A program made the translations under genes and the position numbers. Below the pieces are notes generated by a model. It ran no database searches. It was not told the DNA's origin and was given only the letters and a program-made list of their open reading frames with translations. 64,000 nt of DNA from Streptomyces cynarae (GTDB lineage: Bacteria > Actinomycetota > Actinomycetes > Streptomycetales > Streptomycetaceae): NCBI RefSeq assembly GCF_025642135.1, contig NZ_CP106793.1, positions 930,001 to 994,000 of the forward strand. Direction: 5' to 3'. This document shows, piece by piece, positions 52,490 through 62,904 of the stretch (the stretch's first letter is position 1; the number at the start of each line of letters is the position of its first letter).

Positions 52490-53166
52490 CGGCTTCTCGC
52501 CCTCGCCCAGGGGGTGGCGAGCCGTTGCACAGCGAGCAGCAGCACGTCGGCGGCCACCGCGATCAGCACGCACAGCACGGACGCGGTCAGCACCTGCGCC
52601 TTGAAGTAGGTGTTCATGCCCGCGTAGATGAGGTTGCCGAGACCGCCGAAGCCGACGACCGCCCCGACCGTGACCAGGGACACCGACGAGACGGTCGCGA
52701 TGCGCAGGCCGGCCATGGCGGCGGGCAGGGCGAGCGGCAGTTCCACGGTGAGCAGCAGCCGGATCGGCCCGTAGCCCATGCCGAGGGCGGCCTGCCGGGT
52801 CTCCTCGGGAACGGCGCGCAGCCCGGCGAGGATGTTCCGGACGAGCAGGGTGAGCGAGTACAGGGCGAGTCCGGTGACGACCAGGGTCGCCGACAGCCCG
52901 TACAGGGGCAGGAGCAGCGAGAACATGGCCAGCGACGGAATCGTGTAGAGGACCGTCGTGACGCCGAGGACGGGTGCGGCGGCCCGGCGCATGCGGCGCG
53001 CCAGGACCGCGAGCGGGACCGCGACGAGCAGGCCGATGACGACGGAGGCCGTGACCAGCTGCAGATGCTGGAGCACCGCGTCGAGGAGGATGTGGCGGCG
53101 GGTGCGCAGGTAGGCGCCGCAGATCCACTCGTTGCGGGCGAGGCAGTCGTCCGGGGGCGTGGTCAC
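52486..53166 (-). CDS. Osmoprotectant ABC transporter permease (first)
   Basis: A 226-residue permease, first gene of the minus-strand permease-permease-binding protein operon. It has the ProW-type cytoplasmic loop TRQAALGMGYGPIRLLLTVELPLALP and GAVVGFGGLGNLIYAGMNTY. The N-terminal CLARNEWICGAYLRTRR segment is outside the conserved domain. The partner ATPase is 4.3 kb away (47021-48130). The promoter should lie in the 193-base gap to the decarboxylase stop. Confidence 0.9.
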   Translation of the reverse strand: MTTPPDDCLARNEWICGAYLRTRRHILLDAVLQHLQLVTASVVIGLLVAVPLAVLARRMRRAAAPVLGVTTVLYTIPSLAMFSLLLPLYGLSATLVVTGLALYSLTLLVRNILAGLRAVPEETRQAALGMGYGPIRLLLTVELPLALPAAMAGLRIATVSSVSLVTVGAVVGFGGLGNLIYAGMNTYFKAQVLTASVLCVLIAVAADVLLLAVQRLATPWARARSR

Positions 53167-53359
53167 ACGTCCATGGGACCGGGCGGGCGAGGGGCCCCGC
53201 TCGTTGTGGTGGCCCGTCGGGGTGTCGCCGTCCGCACCGCGGTGGCGACGGAGGCGTCGTGCGTGCGGGGCGGGGGGGGAGCCGCGGCACGCGTGAGCTG
53301 CGTACGACCCGAGGGGCAGCCCCAGGGCGGGGCCGCCCCTCGTGCGCGTGCGGGACGGC

Positions 53360-54820
53360 TCAGCGGCTCACGCTGATGGTGTCCAGCTGGGGGTCGTCGG
53401 CGTCGGGGAGGTTCATGCCCGACTCCAGGCCCGTACGCAGATAGCGCAGTACTGGCTCGGTGAGGCGTTCGCCCGGCAGGACGGCCGGGATGCCCGGCGG
53501 ATAGGGCGTGATCATCTCGGCGCAGATCCGGCCTGCCGCCTGCTCCAGGGGCACGGACTCCTTGGGCCCGAAGTACGCGTCACGCGGCAGGCGCACCTGT
53601 TCGAGGCGCATCCCGTCTCCCGTCGGCACCTCGGGGTGCGTCAGACCGGCCGAGAGCTCGTCGGCGTGCCCGGCGAGGTCGCGCAGGGCCTGGAGCAGCG
53701 GCCGGACGGTGTCGGGCGAGTCGGCGAAGGTGAGCTGTGCGCTGATCCGGCGGTGGTCGGAGAGGTGCATGTCGATGTGGTGTTCGGCGCGCAGCCAGTC
53801 GGCGGCGCGGTAGCCGCTCGTGCCGAGGCCGCTGACGTCGATGGTGACGGGCAGCGGGTCGTAGTCCGCGGACAGGCCGGGGCCCACCAGGTCGTCGCGC
53901 CCGAGGACCTCCAGGCCCGGGATCTCCTCGACGGCGGCCCGGACCTGCTCGGTCAGGTGCAGGGCGTCGTCCAGCAGGTCCTTGCCGCGCAGGGCCATCT
54001 GGCGACGCCAGGCGTCGAGTCCCGCGAAGATGAGGACGGAGGGGCTGGTGGTGCCCAGCAGGTCGGCACGTGACTTCAGGGTCGTGGGATCGATCAAAGG
54101 CCCCTGCAGATGGAAGACAGAGCCCTGTTCGAAGCCGCTGCCCATTTTGTGGATGCTGGTCACGCAGACGTCCGCGCCGGCGTCCATCGCCCAGGACGGC
54201 AGATCCGGATGGAAGGGCAGGTGCGCGCCCCACGCCTCGTCGACGATGAGCGGCACTCCGCGTGCCTGGCAGACCTCGGCGATCGCGGCCAGGTCCGCGC
54301 AGCCGCCGTACGGGGTCGGGCTGGTGACCAGGGCGCCGCGCGCCTCGGGGTGGCGGTCGAGGGCCTCGGCGAAGGCCTCCGGTGAGGGTGCGTGCGCGAA
54401 GCGCTGCCGCTCGTCCCACTGGGGGTCGGCCCAGACGGGCTCGATGCCGGCCAGGATCAGTCCGGAGACCACCGACTTGTGGGCGTCACGGCCCACGACG
54501 AGCTGCTCGTGCGGCCCCGCCACGGCGAGCATCGCGGCCTTCACGGACAGCGAACTGCCGCACGTGGTGAAGAAGGTGTGCTCGGCGTGGACGGCGTCCG
54601 CCATCAGCTCCTCGGCCCGCACCAGGACGTCGCCGGTCATGCGGCGGTCGTCGAGACCGCCCGAGGCGAGCACATCGGAGCGGAAGACGTCGCTCAGAAG
54701 CTCTCTGGCCTCCGGGTCGGCGCCGCGGGCCTGTTTGTGCCCGGGCGGGGTGAAGGCGAGCTCCCCGCGCTCGTGGTAGCGGCGCAGGGCTTCGAGAATC
54801 GGCACTCGGGTCTGGTCCAC
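53360..54820 (-). CDS. PLP-dependent Orn/Lys/Arg decarboxylase family protein
   Basis: A 486-residue fold type I enzyme starting at GTG 54820 with AAGGAGGG seven bases upstream. PLP contacts are visible: TTCGSSLSVKAAM (phosphate loop), D194 in LIVDEAWGAH, and the Schiff-base lysine K225 in SIHKMGSGFEQGS. Late residues form the small C-terminal domain (YFGPKESVPLEQAAGRICAE). It matches the short, wingless arginine/lysine/ornithine decarboxylase group (SpeA/Cad-like, Bacillus YaaO type). The substrate cannot be fixed from sequence; lysine, arginine or ornithine to the corresponding amine are candidates. Confidence 0.9.
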   Translation of the reverse strand: MDQTRVPILEALRRYHERGELAFTPPGHKQARGADPEARELLSDVFRSDVLASGGLDDRRMTGDVLVRAEELMADAVHAEHTFFTTCGSSLSVKAAMLAVAGPHEQLVVGRDAHKSVVSGLILAGIEPVWADPQWDERQRFAHAPSPEAFAEALDRHPEARGALVTSPTPYGGCADLAAIAEVCQARGVPLIVDEAWGAHLPFHPDLPSWAMDAGADVCVTSIHKMGSGFEQGSVFHLQGPLIDPTTLKSRADLLGTTSPSVLIFAGLDAWRRQMALRGKDLLDDALHLTEQVRAAVEEIPGLEVLGRDDLVGPGLSADYDPLPVTIDVSGLGTSGYRAADWLRAEHHIDMHLSDHRRISAQLTFADSPDTVRPLLQALRDLAGHADELSAGLTHPEVPTGDGMRLEQVRLPRDAYFGPKESVPLEQAAGRICAEMITPYPPGIPAVLPGERLTEPVLRYLRTGLESGMNLPDADDPQLDTISVSR

Positions 54821-54850
54821 GGGTGTTCCCTCCTTCGTTCGAGCGGTCGG

Positions 54851-55060
54851 TCACGGCTCTCGGTCGGAGGGGCGTCCCTCGGCGGTCTTCCGGTTGGCCT
54901 GGCGGCTCGGGGTGATCGGGTCGCCCGCGCCGCCCCCGGTGCCCCCGCCGGTGTCGGTGTCGTCCTCGCGGCCCTGCTCCTTCACCTCCTGAAGAACCTC
55001 CTCGGTGGCGGTACGGGTCGGCTTCTTGCGCCACGGCAGGCGCGACAGGATCGTGCTCAT
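54851..55060 (-). CDS. Small hypothetical protein
   Basis: A 69-residue protein (MSTILSRLPWRKKPTRTATE) with a basic N-terminus, a short acidic helix (EVLQEVKEQGREDDTD), then a Gly-rich low-complexity stretch and a charged tail. It is probably largely disordered. No family is recognised. It starts with ATG 55060 and lies 30 bases before the decarboxylase gene in the same orientation, so could be cotranscribed. Confidence 0.6.
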   Translation of the reverse strand: MSTILSRLPWRKKPTRTATEEVLQEVKEQGREDDTDTGGGTGGGAGDPITPSRQANRKTAEGRPSDREP

Positions 55061-55144
55061 GGCGGGCCGGGTACCCGCGGATCGCCCGATCAGGCGGGCC
55101 GGAGCCGCCGCTCACGCATTCGGCGCCCGCACCGCCGCTTCAGC

Positions 55145-55810
55145 TCAGGCCCGCCCGTTCAGCGCCCGCGCCGCCACCTTCAGGTCGGACACGAGCCCGG
55201 CGTACGCCGCCTCCCGGTCGTCGGCGCGGAGGATCGCCGAGGGGTGCACCGTCGCGACGACGTACCGCTCGTCCTCGGAGCCGGGCAGCGGGAGCAGGCT
55301 CCCGCGGTCCTTGCTCACCCGGAAGGAGCCGCCCAGCAGCGACTTGGCGGCCGTCGCGCCCAGGGCAACCACCACGTCGGGCCGGATCAGTTCCAGTTCG
55401 GCGCGCAACCAGGGCTTGCAGGCGCCCATCTCGCGGAGGCTGGGCGCCTTGTGGATGCGCCGCTTGCCGCGTTCGGGGACGACGGTGAACTTGAAGTGCT
55501 TGACCGCGTTGGTGACGTACGCGGTGCCGCGGTCGATGCCGGCATCGGTCAGCGCCTTGTCCAGCAGGCGTCCGGCCGGGCCCACGAAGGGTTCGCCCTG
55601 GCGGTCCTCCTGGTCGCCCGGCTGCTCGCCGACCAGCACGACCCGCGCCGAGCCGTCCCCCTGGCCGAACACGGTCTGGGTGGCGTTCTCGTACAGGGGG
55701 CAGCCATGGCAGTCGGCGGCGGCACGCCGGTATGCGGCGAGGTCACCGCCGTCCGGCAGGAACGGGGTCGCGTCGTACGCGCTCGCCCGGGCGTCCTCGG
55801 TACGGCTCAT
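55145..55810 (-). CDS. UdgX-like uracil-DNA glycosylase
   Basis: A 221-residue family 4-like uracil-DNA glycosylase from the ATG at 55810. Motifs: GEQPGDQED (61-69) with the catalytic acid region, FVGPAGRLLD (75-84) and HPSAIL near residue 193. The loop KRRIH at 116-120 is the hallmark of UdgX, in which the histidine forms a covalent link to the abasic sugar after uracil excision. Cysteines C34, C37 and C131 are available for the Fe-S cluster. The start overlaps nothing; a 139-base gap separates it from the divergent ANTAR gene. The covalent mechanism is inferred from the motif. Confidence 0.9.
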   Translation of the reverse strand: MSRTEDARASAYDATPFLPDGGDLAAYRRAAADCHGCPLYENATQTVFGQGDGSARVVLVGEQPGDQEDRQGEPFVGPAGRLLDKALTDAGIDRGTAYVTNAVKHFKFTVVPERGKRRIHKAPSLREMGACKPWLRAELELIRPDVVVALGATAAKSLLGGSFRVSKDRGSLLPLPGSEDERYVVATVHPSAILRADDREAAYAGLVSDLKVAARALNGRA

Positions 55811-55949
55811 GACTTTCTTCACCTCCCCGGCCCACGGTCCTGACCCGGTCCCCGCAGTACCCCTTCTCCCGGCTCGCACACCCCTGGCGCGGTGGGGACG
55901 ATGGAGGAAGCCCGACATCGGCGAAGACCACAGCAGCCCGGAGGGGACG

Positions 55950-56303
55950 ATGACCTCGAAAGCCCGTCCGGGAGACGACGAGCCGGACACCACCTCCCAG
56001 GCGGAACGGATCTTCCAGCTGGAGGAGGAGATCTGCCAGCTGAAGGAGGCCGTCACCTCGCACGCGACGGTGGACCAGGCCATCGGCATGCTCGTCGCCC
56101 TGGGCCATGTGACGCCCGGCCAGGGATGGGAGGTGCTGCGGGAGGTCTCGCAGCACGCGAACATCAAACTGCGCAATGTCGCGGAGATGATACTGATCTG
56201 GGGCCGCGACGGGGATCTGCCGGACGACCTGCGCGTCCTTCTGGAGGACACGCTCGACCGCTACGGCCCCACGCAGTTGCCGGAGGGTCCGCCGCAGCAC
56301 TGA
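55950..56303 (+). CDS. ANTAR domain protein
   Basis: A 117-residue protein. An N-terminal coiled-coil helix (AERIFQLEEEICQLKEAVTS) leads into the ANTAR domain: ATVDQAIGMLVALGHVTPGQ, GWEVLREVSQHANIKLRNVA and EMILIWGRDGD. The conserved Ala-Gly-Met core for RNA-loop binding is present. ANTAR proteins antiterminate transcription by binding paired hexanucleotide hairpins. No input domain (GAF, receiver) is fused, so it may need a partner sensor. GGAGGGGACG precedes the ATG. Confidence 0.88.
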   Translation: MTSKARPGDDEPDTTSQAERIFQLEEEICQLKEAVTSHATVDQAIGMLVALGHVTPGQGWEVLREVSQHANIKLRNVAEMILIWGRDGDLPDDLRVLLEDTLDRYGPTQLPEGPPQH

Positions 56304-56474
56304 CGCCGCGTGTGCCGGCGTCGTGTTTCAAACACCCTCTCGCGGATAGTCCGGAAAGGTGTCGGCGCACTGGCCAACCGTTCCCGGGAGGGTTCGGCAG
56401 TGAGCCCACCGCAAACGGCCGTCCGGTCGACAAGCGGCTCGGGCGGCCGAATGCGATGCGAACCGATGCCGCGG

Positions 56475-56527
56475 CGGATCGGCAGGGCGGATCGGCAGAG
56501 CGGAACGGGCAGGACGGATCGGCCGGG
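56475..56527. repeat. 13-bp imperfect tandem repeat
   Basis: Four units of about 13-14 bp based on CGGATCGGCAGGG begin at 56475, 56488, 56501 and 56515 (CGGATCGGCAGGG, CGGATCGGCAGAG, CGGAACGGGCAGGA, CGGATCGGCCGGG). They lie in the 232-base gap between the convergent ANTAR and sigma factor genes, just beyond the sigma gene stop. No other feature is seen in that gap. Confidence 0.6.
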
Positions 56528-56535
56528 TCCGGGCA

Positions 56536-57330
56536 TCAGGCGCTGTCGGAAAGGGCCTCCTCACGCACACGCGCACAGCATCCGCTGAGCAGGCGCGAGA
56601 CGTGCATCTGGGAGATGCCGAGCTGGCTCGCGATGCGGCTCTGGGTCATCCCCCGGAAATAGCGCAGATAGAGGATGGTTCGCTCGCGCTCGGGCAGGGA
56701 GCGCAGACACGGCTTGACGGCCTCCCGGTCGACGATCAGGTCGTAGCCGGCGTCTGAGTCGCCGAGGGCGTCGCCGAGCGCGTAGCCGTCGTCGCTGCCG
56801 GCGACCTCCGCGTCCAGGGAGAGCGCGGTGAAGCTGTCCATGGCTTCCAGTCCCACCCGAACATCGTCCTCGCTGAGGTGCGCGTGCTCGGCGATCTCTG
56901 CGACGGTCGGGCCGTGCCCCGGGGTCTCCTGTCCGATCTCCTTGACGGCCGCCCGCACCCGGTTGCGCAGGTCCTGAACACGCCGCGGTACGTGCAGGAC
57001 CCACATGTGGTCCCGGAAGTGCCGCTTGATCTCACCGGTGATGGTGGGAATGGCATAACTCTCGAACGCGTAGCCGCGCGCCGGCTCATAGCGGTCGACC
57101 GCCTTGACCAGCCCGAGGGCGGCCACCTGGCACAGATCCTCGACGGACTCGCCCCTGCCTCTGTAGCGCCGGGCGATGCGCTCGGCCATCGGCAGCCACG
57201 ACCGGACGATCTCGTCGCGCAGCGCCTGCCGCTCTGGGCCGTCGGGCAGCCCGCGCAGCTGAGCGAAGGCGTCGGTGGTGTCAGGGGCGTCGTCGTGCGG
57301 GTGTTGCTTGGCCTTGACCGTGATGCGCAT
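56536..57330 (-). CDS. SigF/B-type RNA polymerase sigma factor
   Basis: A 264-residue sigma factor of the SigB/F/G group (no region 1.1). Region 2: YRGRGESVEDLCQVAALGLV, EPARGYAFESYAIPTITGEIKRHFRD with W residues for -10 recognition (DHMWVLHVPRRVQDL). Region 3: GPTVAEIAEHAHLSEDDVRV. Region 4: RTILYLRYFRGMTQSRIASQ and LGISQMHVSRLLSG. The family is controlled by anti-sigma kinases and STAS antagonists; none is adjacent here, though an orphan STAS protein lies at 7765-8142. Streptomyces have many paralogues linked to stress and development. Confidence 0.92.
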   Translation of the reverse strand: MRITVKAKQHPHDDAPDTTDAFAQLRGLPDGPERQALRDEIVRSWLPMAERIARRYRGRGESVEDLCQVAALGLVKAVDRYEPARGYAFESYAIPTITGEIKRHFRDHMWVLHVPRRVQDLRNRVRAAVKEIGQETPGHGPTVAEIAEHAHLSEDDVRVGLEAMDSFTALSLDAEVAGSDDGYALGDALGDSDAGYDLIVDREAVKPCLRSLPERERTILYLRYFRGMTQSRIASQLGISQMHVSRLLSGCCARVREEALSDSA

Positions 57331-57524
57331 GTGCTTTTCAACTCCCTCGAGGGGCTGATTGGACAGTCACCATGGGAGGGCGCACTCACGGAACAGGCAC
57401 GAGGAACACACCCGGGGCCGGTGAGCCAGCTCCCACGGACGTGCCTCCTGTCCGAAGCACTAATCAGCCCATTCCCGACTTTCTGGACGACAAACAATTT
57501 CTCGGACAGAGTGACGGTCGGCGC

Positions 57525-59744
57525 TCACCCGACTGCGGGAAGCAGCCATACGGTGGCCAGGGGCGGAAGGGTCAGACGGATACCGTGCCCGGGACCCTGT
57601 TCGGAGGCGAGGGGGGCCGGGTTGCGGACGCCGCTGCCGCCGTACGCCGCCGCGTCCGTGTTCAGCACCTCCTGCCAGGCGGGGACGTCGTCCGGGACGC
57701 CCAGGCGGTAGTCGTGGCGGACGACCGGCGAGAAGTTCGACACGGCCAGCAGAGGGCCGCCCTCCGCGTCGTGGCGCAGGAACGCGAACACGTTGTCGTC
57801 GGCGGCGTCCGGGACGACCCAGCGGAACCCGGACGGGTCGGTGTCGCGCTGCCACAGGGCCGGGGTGCGGCGGTAGATCGTGTTGAGGTCGCGGACCAGG
57901 TCCCGCACGCCCCGGTGGTCCGCCTCCGCCCCGTACTCCGGATCCAGCAGCCACCAGTCGAGGCCTTGGGCCTGTGACCACTCGCCGCCCTGGGCGAACT
58001 CCTGGCCCATGAAGAGGAGTTGCTTGCCCGGGTGCGCCCACATGAAGCCCAGGTAGGCGCGGTGGTTGGCGCGCCGCTGCCACCAGTCGCCCGGCATCTT
58101 GGACACCAGGGCCTGCTTTCCGTGCACCACCTCGTCGTGGGAGATCGGCAGGACGTAGTTCTCGCTGTAGGCGTACACCATCGAGAACGTCATCTCGTCG
58201 TGGTGGTATCTGCGGTGGATGGGGTCCTTGGACACATAGACGAGGGAGTCGTGCATCCAGCCCATGTTCCACTTCAGGCCGAAGCCGAGGCCGCCCTGGT
58301 CGGTGGGTCTGGTGACGCCGTCCCAGGCGGTGGACTCCTCGGCGATGGTCACCACGCCCGGGCAGCGGCGGTAGACGGTGGCGTTCATCTCCTGGAGGAA
58401 GGCGACCGCGTCCAGGTTCTCCCGGCCGCCGTGCTCGTTCGGGGTCCACTGGCCGGGCTCGCGGGAGTAGTCGAGGTAGAGCATGGAGGCGACGGCGTCC
58501 ACGCGCAGGCCGTCGATGTGGAACTCCTCGCACCAGTACACGGCGTTGGCGACCAGGAAGTTGCGCACCTCGCGCCGCCCGTAGTCGAACTCCAGGGTTC
58601 CCCAGTCGGGGTGGGCCGCGCGCAGCGGGTCCTGGTGCTCGTACAGCGGGCGTCCGTCGAACTCGGCCAGCGCCCAGTCGTCGCGCGGGAAGTGGGCCGG
58701 TACCCAGTCCATGAGGACGCCGATGCCGGCCCGGTGCAGGGCGTCGACGAGGTACTTGAAGTCGTCGGGGGTGCCCAGGCGGGCGGTGGGCGCGTAGAAG
58801 CCGGTGACCTGGTAGCCCCAGGACCCGCCGAAGGGGTGCTCGGCGATCGGCATCAACTCGACGTGGGTGAAGCCCAGCTCCTTGACGTAGGCGGGGAGTT
58901 GTTCGGCCAGTTGCCGGTACGACAGCCCCGGCCGCCAGGACGGCAGGTGCACCTCGTACACCGAGAACGGCGCCTCGTGCACCGGCGTGTCCCCGCGATG
59001 CGCCATCCATGCCTCGTCGTGCCACTCGTACGCCGACTCGGTCACGATCGAGGCGGTCGCCGGCGGCACTTCCGTGCGGCGGGCCATGGGGTCCGCGCGT
59101 ACGGTGTGGCTGCCGTCGGGTCGCGCGATGTCGAACTTGTAGCGCGTCCCGGGACCGAGGCCGGGCACGAACAGCTCCCACACCCCGGAGGAACCGAGCG
59201 AGCGCATGGGGTACGCGCGGCCGTCCCAGTGGCAGAAGTCCCCGCACAGCCGGACCCCTCGGGCGTTCGGCGCCCACACCGTGAAGCGGGTGCCGGTCAC
59301 GCCCTGGTGGGTCATGGGGTGGGCGCCCAGCGCCTTCCACAGCTCCTCGTGGCGTCCCTCACCGATCAGGTGGAGGTCGAACTCGCGGAGCGTGGGCAGG
59401 AAACGGTAGGGGTCGTCGGTCTCCTGGACGGTGTCCGGGTACGCCACGAGCAGCCTGTGGTCCGGTACGTCCCGCACCGGCAGCAGGGCCGAGAAGAAGC
59501 CGTCGCCGTCGTCGTGCAGTTCGGCCCAGGCGTCGCCGCTGACGACGGTGACCGAGAGGGCGCACGGTCGCAGCGCGCGGAAGACCGTCCCGCCCGGCAC
59601 CGGGTGCGCGCCGAGCACGGAATGCGGATCGTGGTGGGTGCCGGCCAGCAGCCGCTCCCGGTCGCCGGCGGGCACGGGTGCGGGTGCCGGGGTGCCGAGG
59701 TGCGGCGAGGCGAGCGGGGGCGGGGATGCGGTGTGCGTGGTCAC
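57525..59744 (-). CDS. glgB: 1,4-alpha-glucan branching enzyme
   Basis: A 739-residue GH13_9 enzyme from GTG 59744, in a GTGA overlap with mak. N-terminal CBM48 ([40 protein letters not shown]) precedes the TIM barrel. Catalytic residues are the nucleophile in [13 protein letters not shown], the acid in VTIAEEST, and the transition-state Asp in [13 protein letters not shown]. It adds alpha-1,6 branches to the linear glucan made by GlgE. Last gene of the pathway operon. Confidence 0.95.
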   Translation of the reverse strand: MTTHTASPPPLASPHLGTPAPAPVPAGDRERLLAGTHHDPHSVLGAHPVPGGTVFRALRPCALSVTVVSGDAWAELHDDGDGFFSALLPVRDVPDHRLLVAYPDTVQETDDPYRFLPTLREFDLHLIGEGRHEELWKALGAHPMTHQGVTGTRFTVWAPNARGVRLCGDFCHWDGRAYPMRSLGSSGVWELFVPGLGPGTRYKFDIARPDGSHTVRADPMARRTEVPPATASIVTESAYEWHDEAWMAHRGDTPVHEAPFSVYEVHLPSWRPGLSYRQLAEQLPAYVKELGFTHVELMPIAEHPFGGSWGYQVTGFYAPTARLGTPDDFKYLVDALHRAGIGVLMDWVPAHFPRDDWALAEFDGRPLYEHQDPLRAAHPDWGTLEFDYGRREVRNFLVANAVYWCEEFHIDGLRVDAVASMLYLDYSREPGQWTPNEHGGRENLDAVAFLQEMNATVYRRCPGVVTIAEESTAWDGVTRPTDQGGLGFGLKWNMGWMHDSLVYVSKDPIHRRYHHDEMTFSMVYAYSENYVLPISHDEVVHGKQALVSKMPGDWWQRRANHRAYLGFMWAHPGKQLLFMGQEFAQGGEWSQAQGLDWWLLDPEYGAEADHRGVRDLVRDLNTIYRRTPALWQRDTDPSGFRWVVPDAADDNVFAFLRHDAEGGPLLAVSNFSPVVRHDYRLGVPDDVPAWQEVLNTDAAAYGGSGVRNPAPLASEQGPGHGIRLTLPPLATVWLLPAVG

Positions 59745-61126
59745 GGCGTGGGCCTCCTGTCGCGGGGGCGTCGGGCGAGGCGCGCGATCGCCGCCATGGG
59801 CACCGGCAGCCAGTCGGGCCGGTGGCGGGCCTCATACACGACCTCGTACACGGCGCGGTCCGTCTCATAGGCACGCAGCAGCGCCGGTTCCGCCCGCGGG
59901 TCCCAGCCCGCCTCGGCGGCGTAGCCCGCGCAGTACGCCTCGCGGCAGCGCAGCGCCCACTCGGGCTGCCACGGCCGGCGGGCATGGGCGGCGTAGTCGA
60001 AGGAGCGGAGCATGCCCGCGACATCCCGGACCGGGGACTGCGGGCGGCGCCGTTCGGGGAGCGGGCGGGCCGGTTCGCCTTCGAAGTCGATCACGTGCCA
60101 ACGGCGTTCGGCCCGCAGCACCTGGCCGAGGTGCAGATCGCCGTGGATGCGCTGGGCGGGCCGGGGTCTGTCGAGCGCGGCCAGTTCCGTGAAGGCGGAG
60201 CGCAGCCCGTGGGCGTACGGCAGCAGTTCCGGTACGGAGTGGGTGGCGTCCCGCAGCCGCTCGACCATGCCGGCGGTGAGGGGTCCGGTGTCGGGCGGGC
60301 CCTGGGGGTCGACGGGGAACGCGGCGGCGAGGGCCAGATGCACCTCGGCTGTGGCCCGCCCCAGTTCGTACGCCTCCTCGGTGAACTCGCGCCCGGCGGC
60401 GAGGGCGGCGAGCGCCTGCGTCCATCCGTCGGCGGCACCGTGGAGGAAGGGCTGGAGCACGCCGAGCGTCGCGTCCCAGGGGCTGGAGGTGCGGAACCAG
60501 GCCACCGGCGCGGGAACGCAGGTGCAGCCCTGCCGGACCAGGGCCCAGGGCACCTCCAGGTCGGGGTTGATCCCGGGTCGCACCCGGCGGAAGACCTTCA
60601 GGATGTAGGCGTCGCCGTACACCAGGGAGGAGTTGGACTGCTCGGCTTCGAGGAGGCGGGGCGCGAGCCCGGTGGGTATGGTCACCCGTCTGTCGCGTTC
60701 GAAGCGGAGGGCGCCCGCGGAGCCCGGCGTGCGCAGCCGTTCCAGGAGCAGGGACGCCGAGCGCGGGTCCTGGAGGGCGTCGTACACCAGCAGCCCCGCG
60801 AGAGGACCCTCGCTCGCCCGTCCGAGGACCGCCGGGGAGACCCGCGGCGACAGGAACTCTCCGGTGCCGAGGAGCAGTTGGTAGCAGTCGTACCCCGGCA
60901 CGCCGGTCGGCGAGCGCCCGGTGCAGTCGGCGCGGACCAGGACGTGCAGGCAGCCGGGGTGCAGTTCGGACACCGACAGCAGGGTCAGGTCCGTGACGGG
61001 CCGTCCCTTGCCGGCGAACCAGCGCTGGCGCGGCAACCACTCCCGCAGCAGACCGGAGAGCGAGGGCAGCAGCGAGGCGGGACCGATGCCGTCCTGGCTG
61101 AGCGTTGCGGTCTGGGTCTTCGGCAT
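59741..61126 (-). CDS. mak: Maltokinase (Pep2/Mak)
   Basis: A 461-residue kinase of the aminoglycoside phosphotransferase-like fold. N-terminal [20 protein letters not shown] and the catalytic loop [20 protein letters not shown] followed by [15 protein letters not shown] provide the Asp base and metal-binding residues. It phosphorylates maltose to maltose-1-phosphate, the donor used by GlgE. It lies 44 bases after treS and overlaps glgB. Confidence 0.93.
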   Translation of the reverse strand: MPKTQTATLSQDGIGPASLLPSLSGLLREWLPRQRWFAGKGRPVTDLTLLSVSELHPGCLHVLVRADCTGRSPTGVPGYDCYQLLLGTGEFLSPRVSPAVLGRASEGPLAGLLVYDALQDPRSASLLLERLRTPGSAGALRFERDRRVTIPTGLAPRLLEAEQSNSSLVYGDAYILKVFRRVRPGINPDLEVPWALVRQGCTCVPAPVAWFRTSSPWDATLGVLQPFLHGAADGWTQALAALAAGREFTEEAYELGRATAEVHLALAAAFPVDPQGPPDTGPLTAGMVERLRDATHSVPELLPYAHGLRSAFTELAALDRPRPAQRIHGDLHLGQVLRAERRWHVIDFEGEPARPLPERRRPQSPVRDVAGMLRSFDYAAHARRPWQPEWALRCREAYCAGYAAEAGWDPRAEPALLRAYETDRAVYEVVYEARHRPDWLPVPMAAIARLARRPRDRRPTP

Positions 61127-61170
61127 GGCCTCGCGTCCTTTCCGTGCCGGCCGACGTCAGCGGCCCTGGT

Positions 61171-62900
<1,730 letters not shown>

Positions 62901-62904
<4 letters not shown>

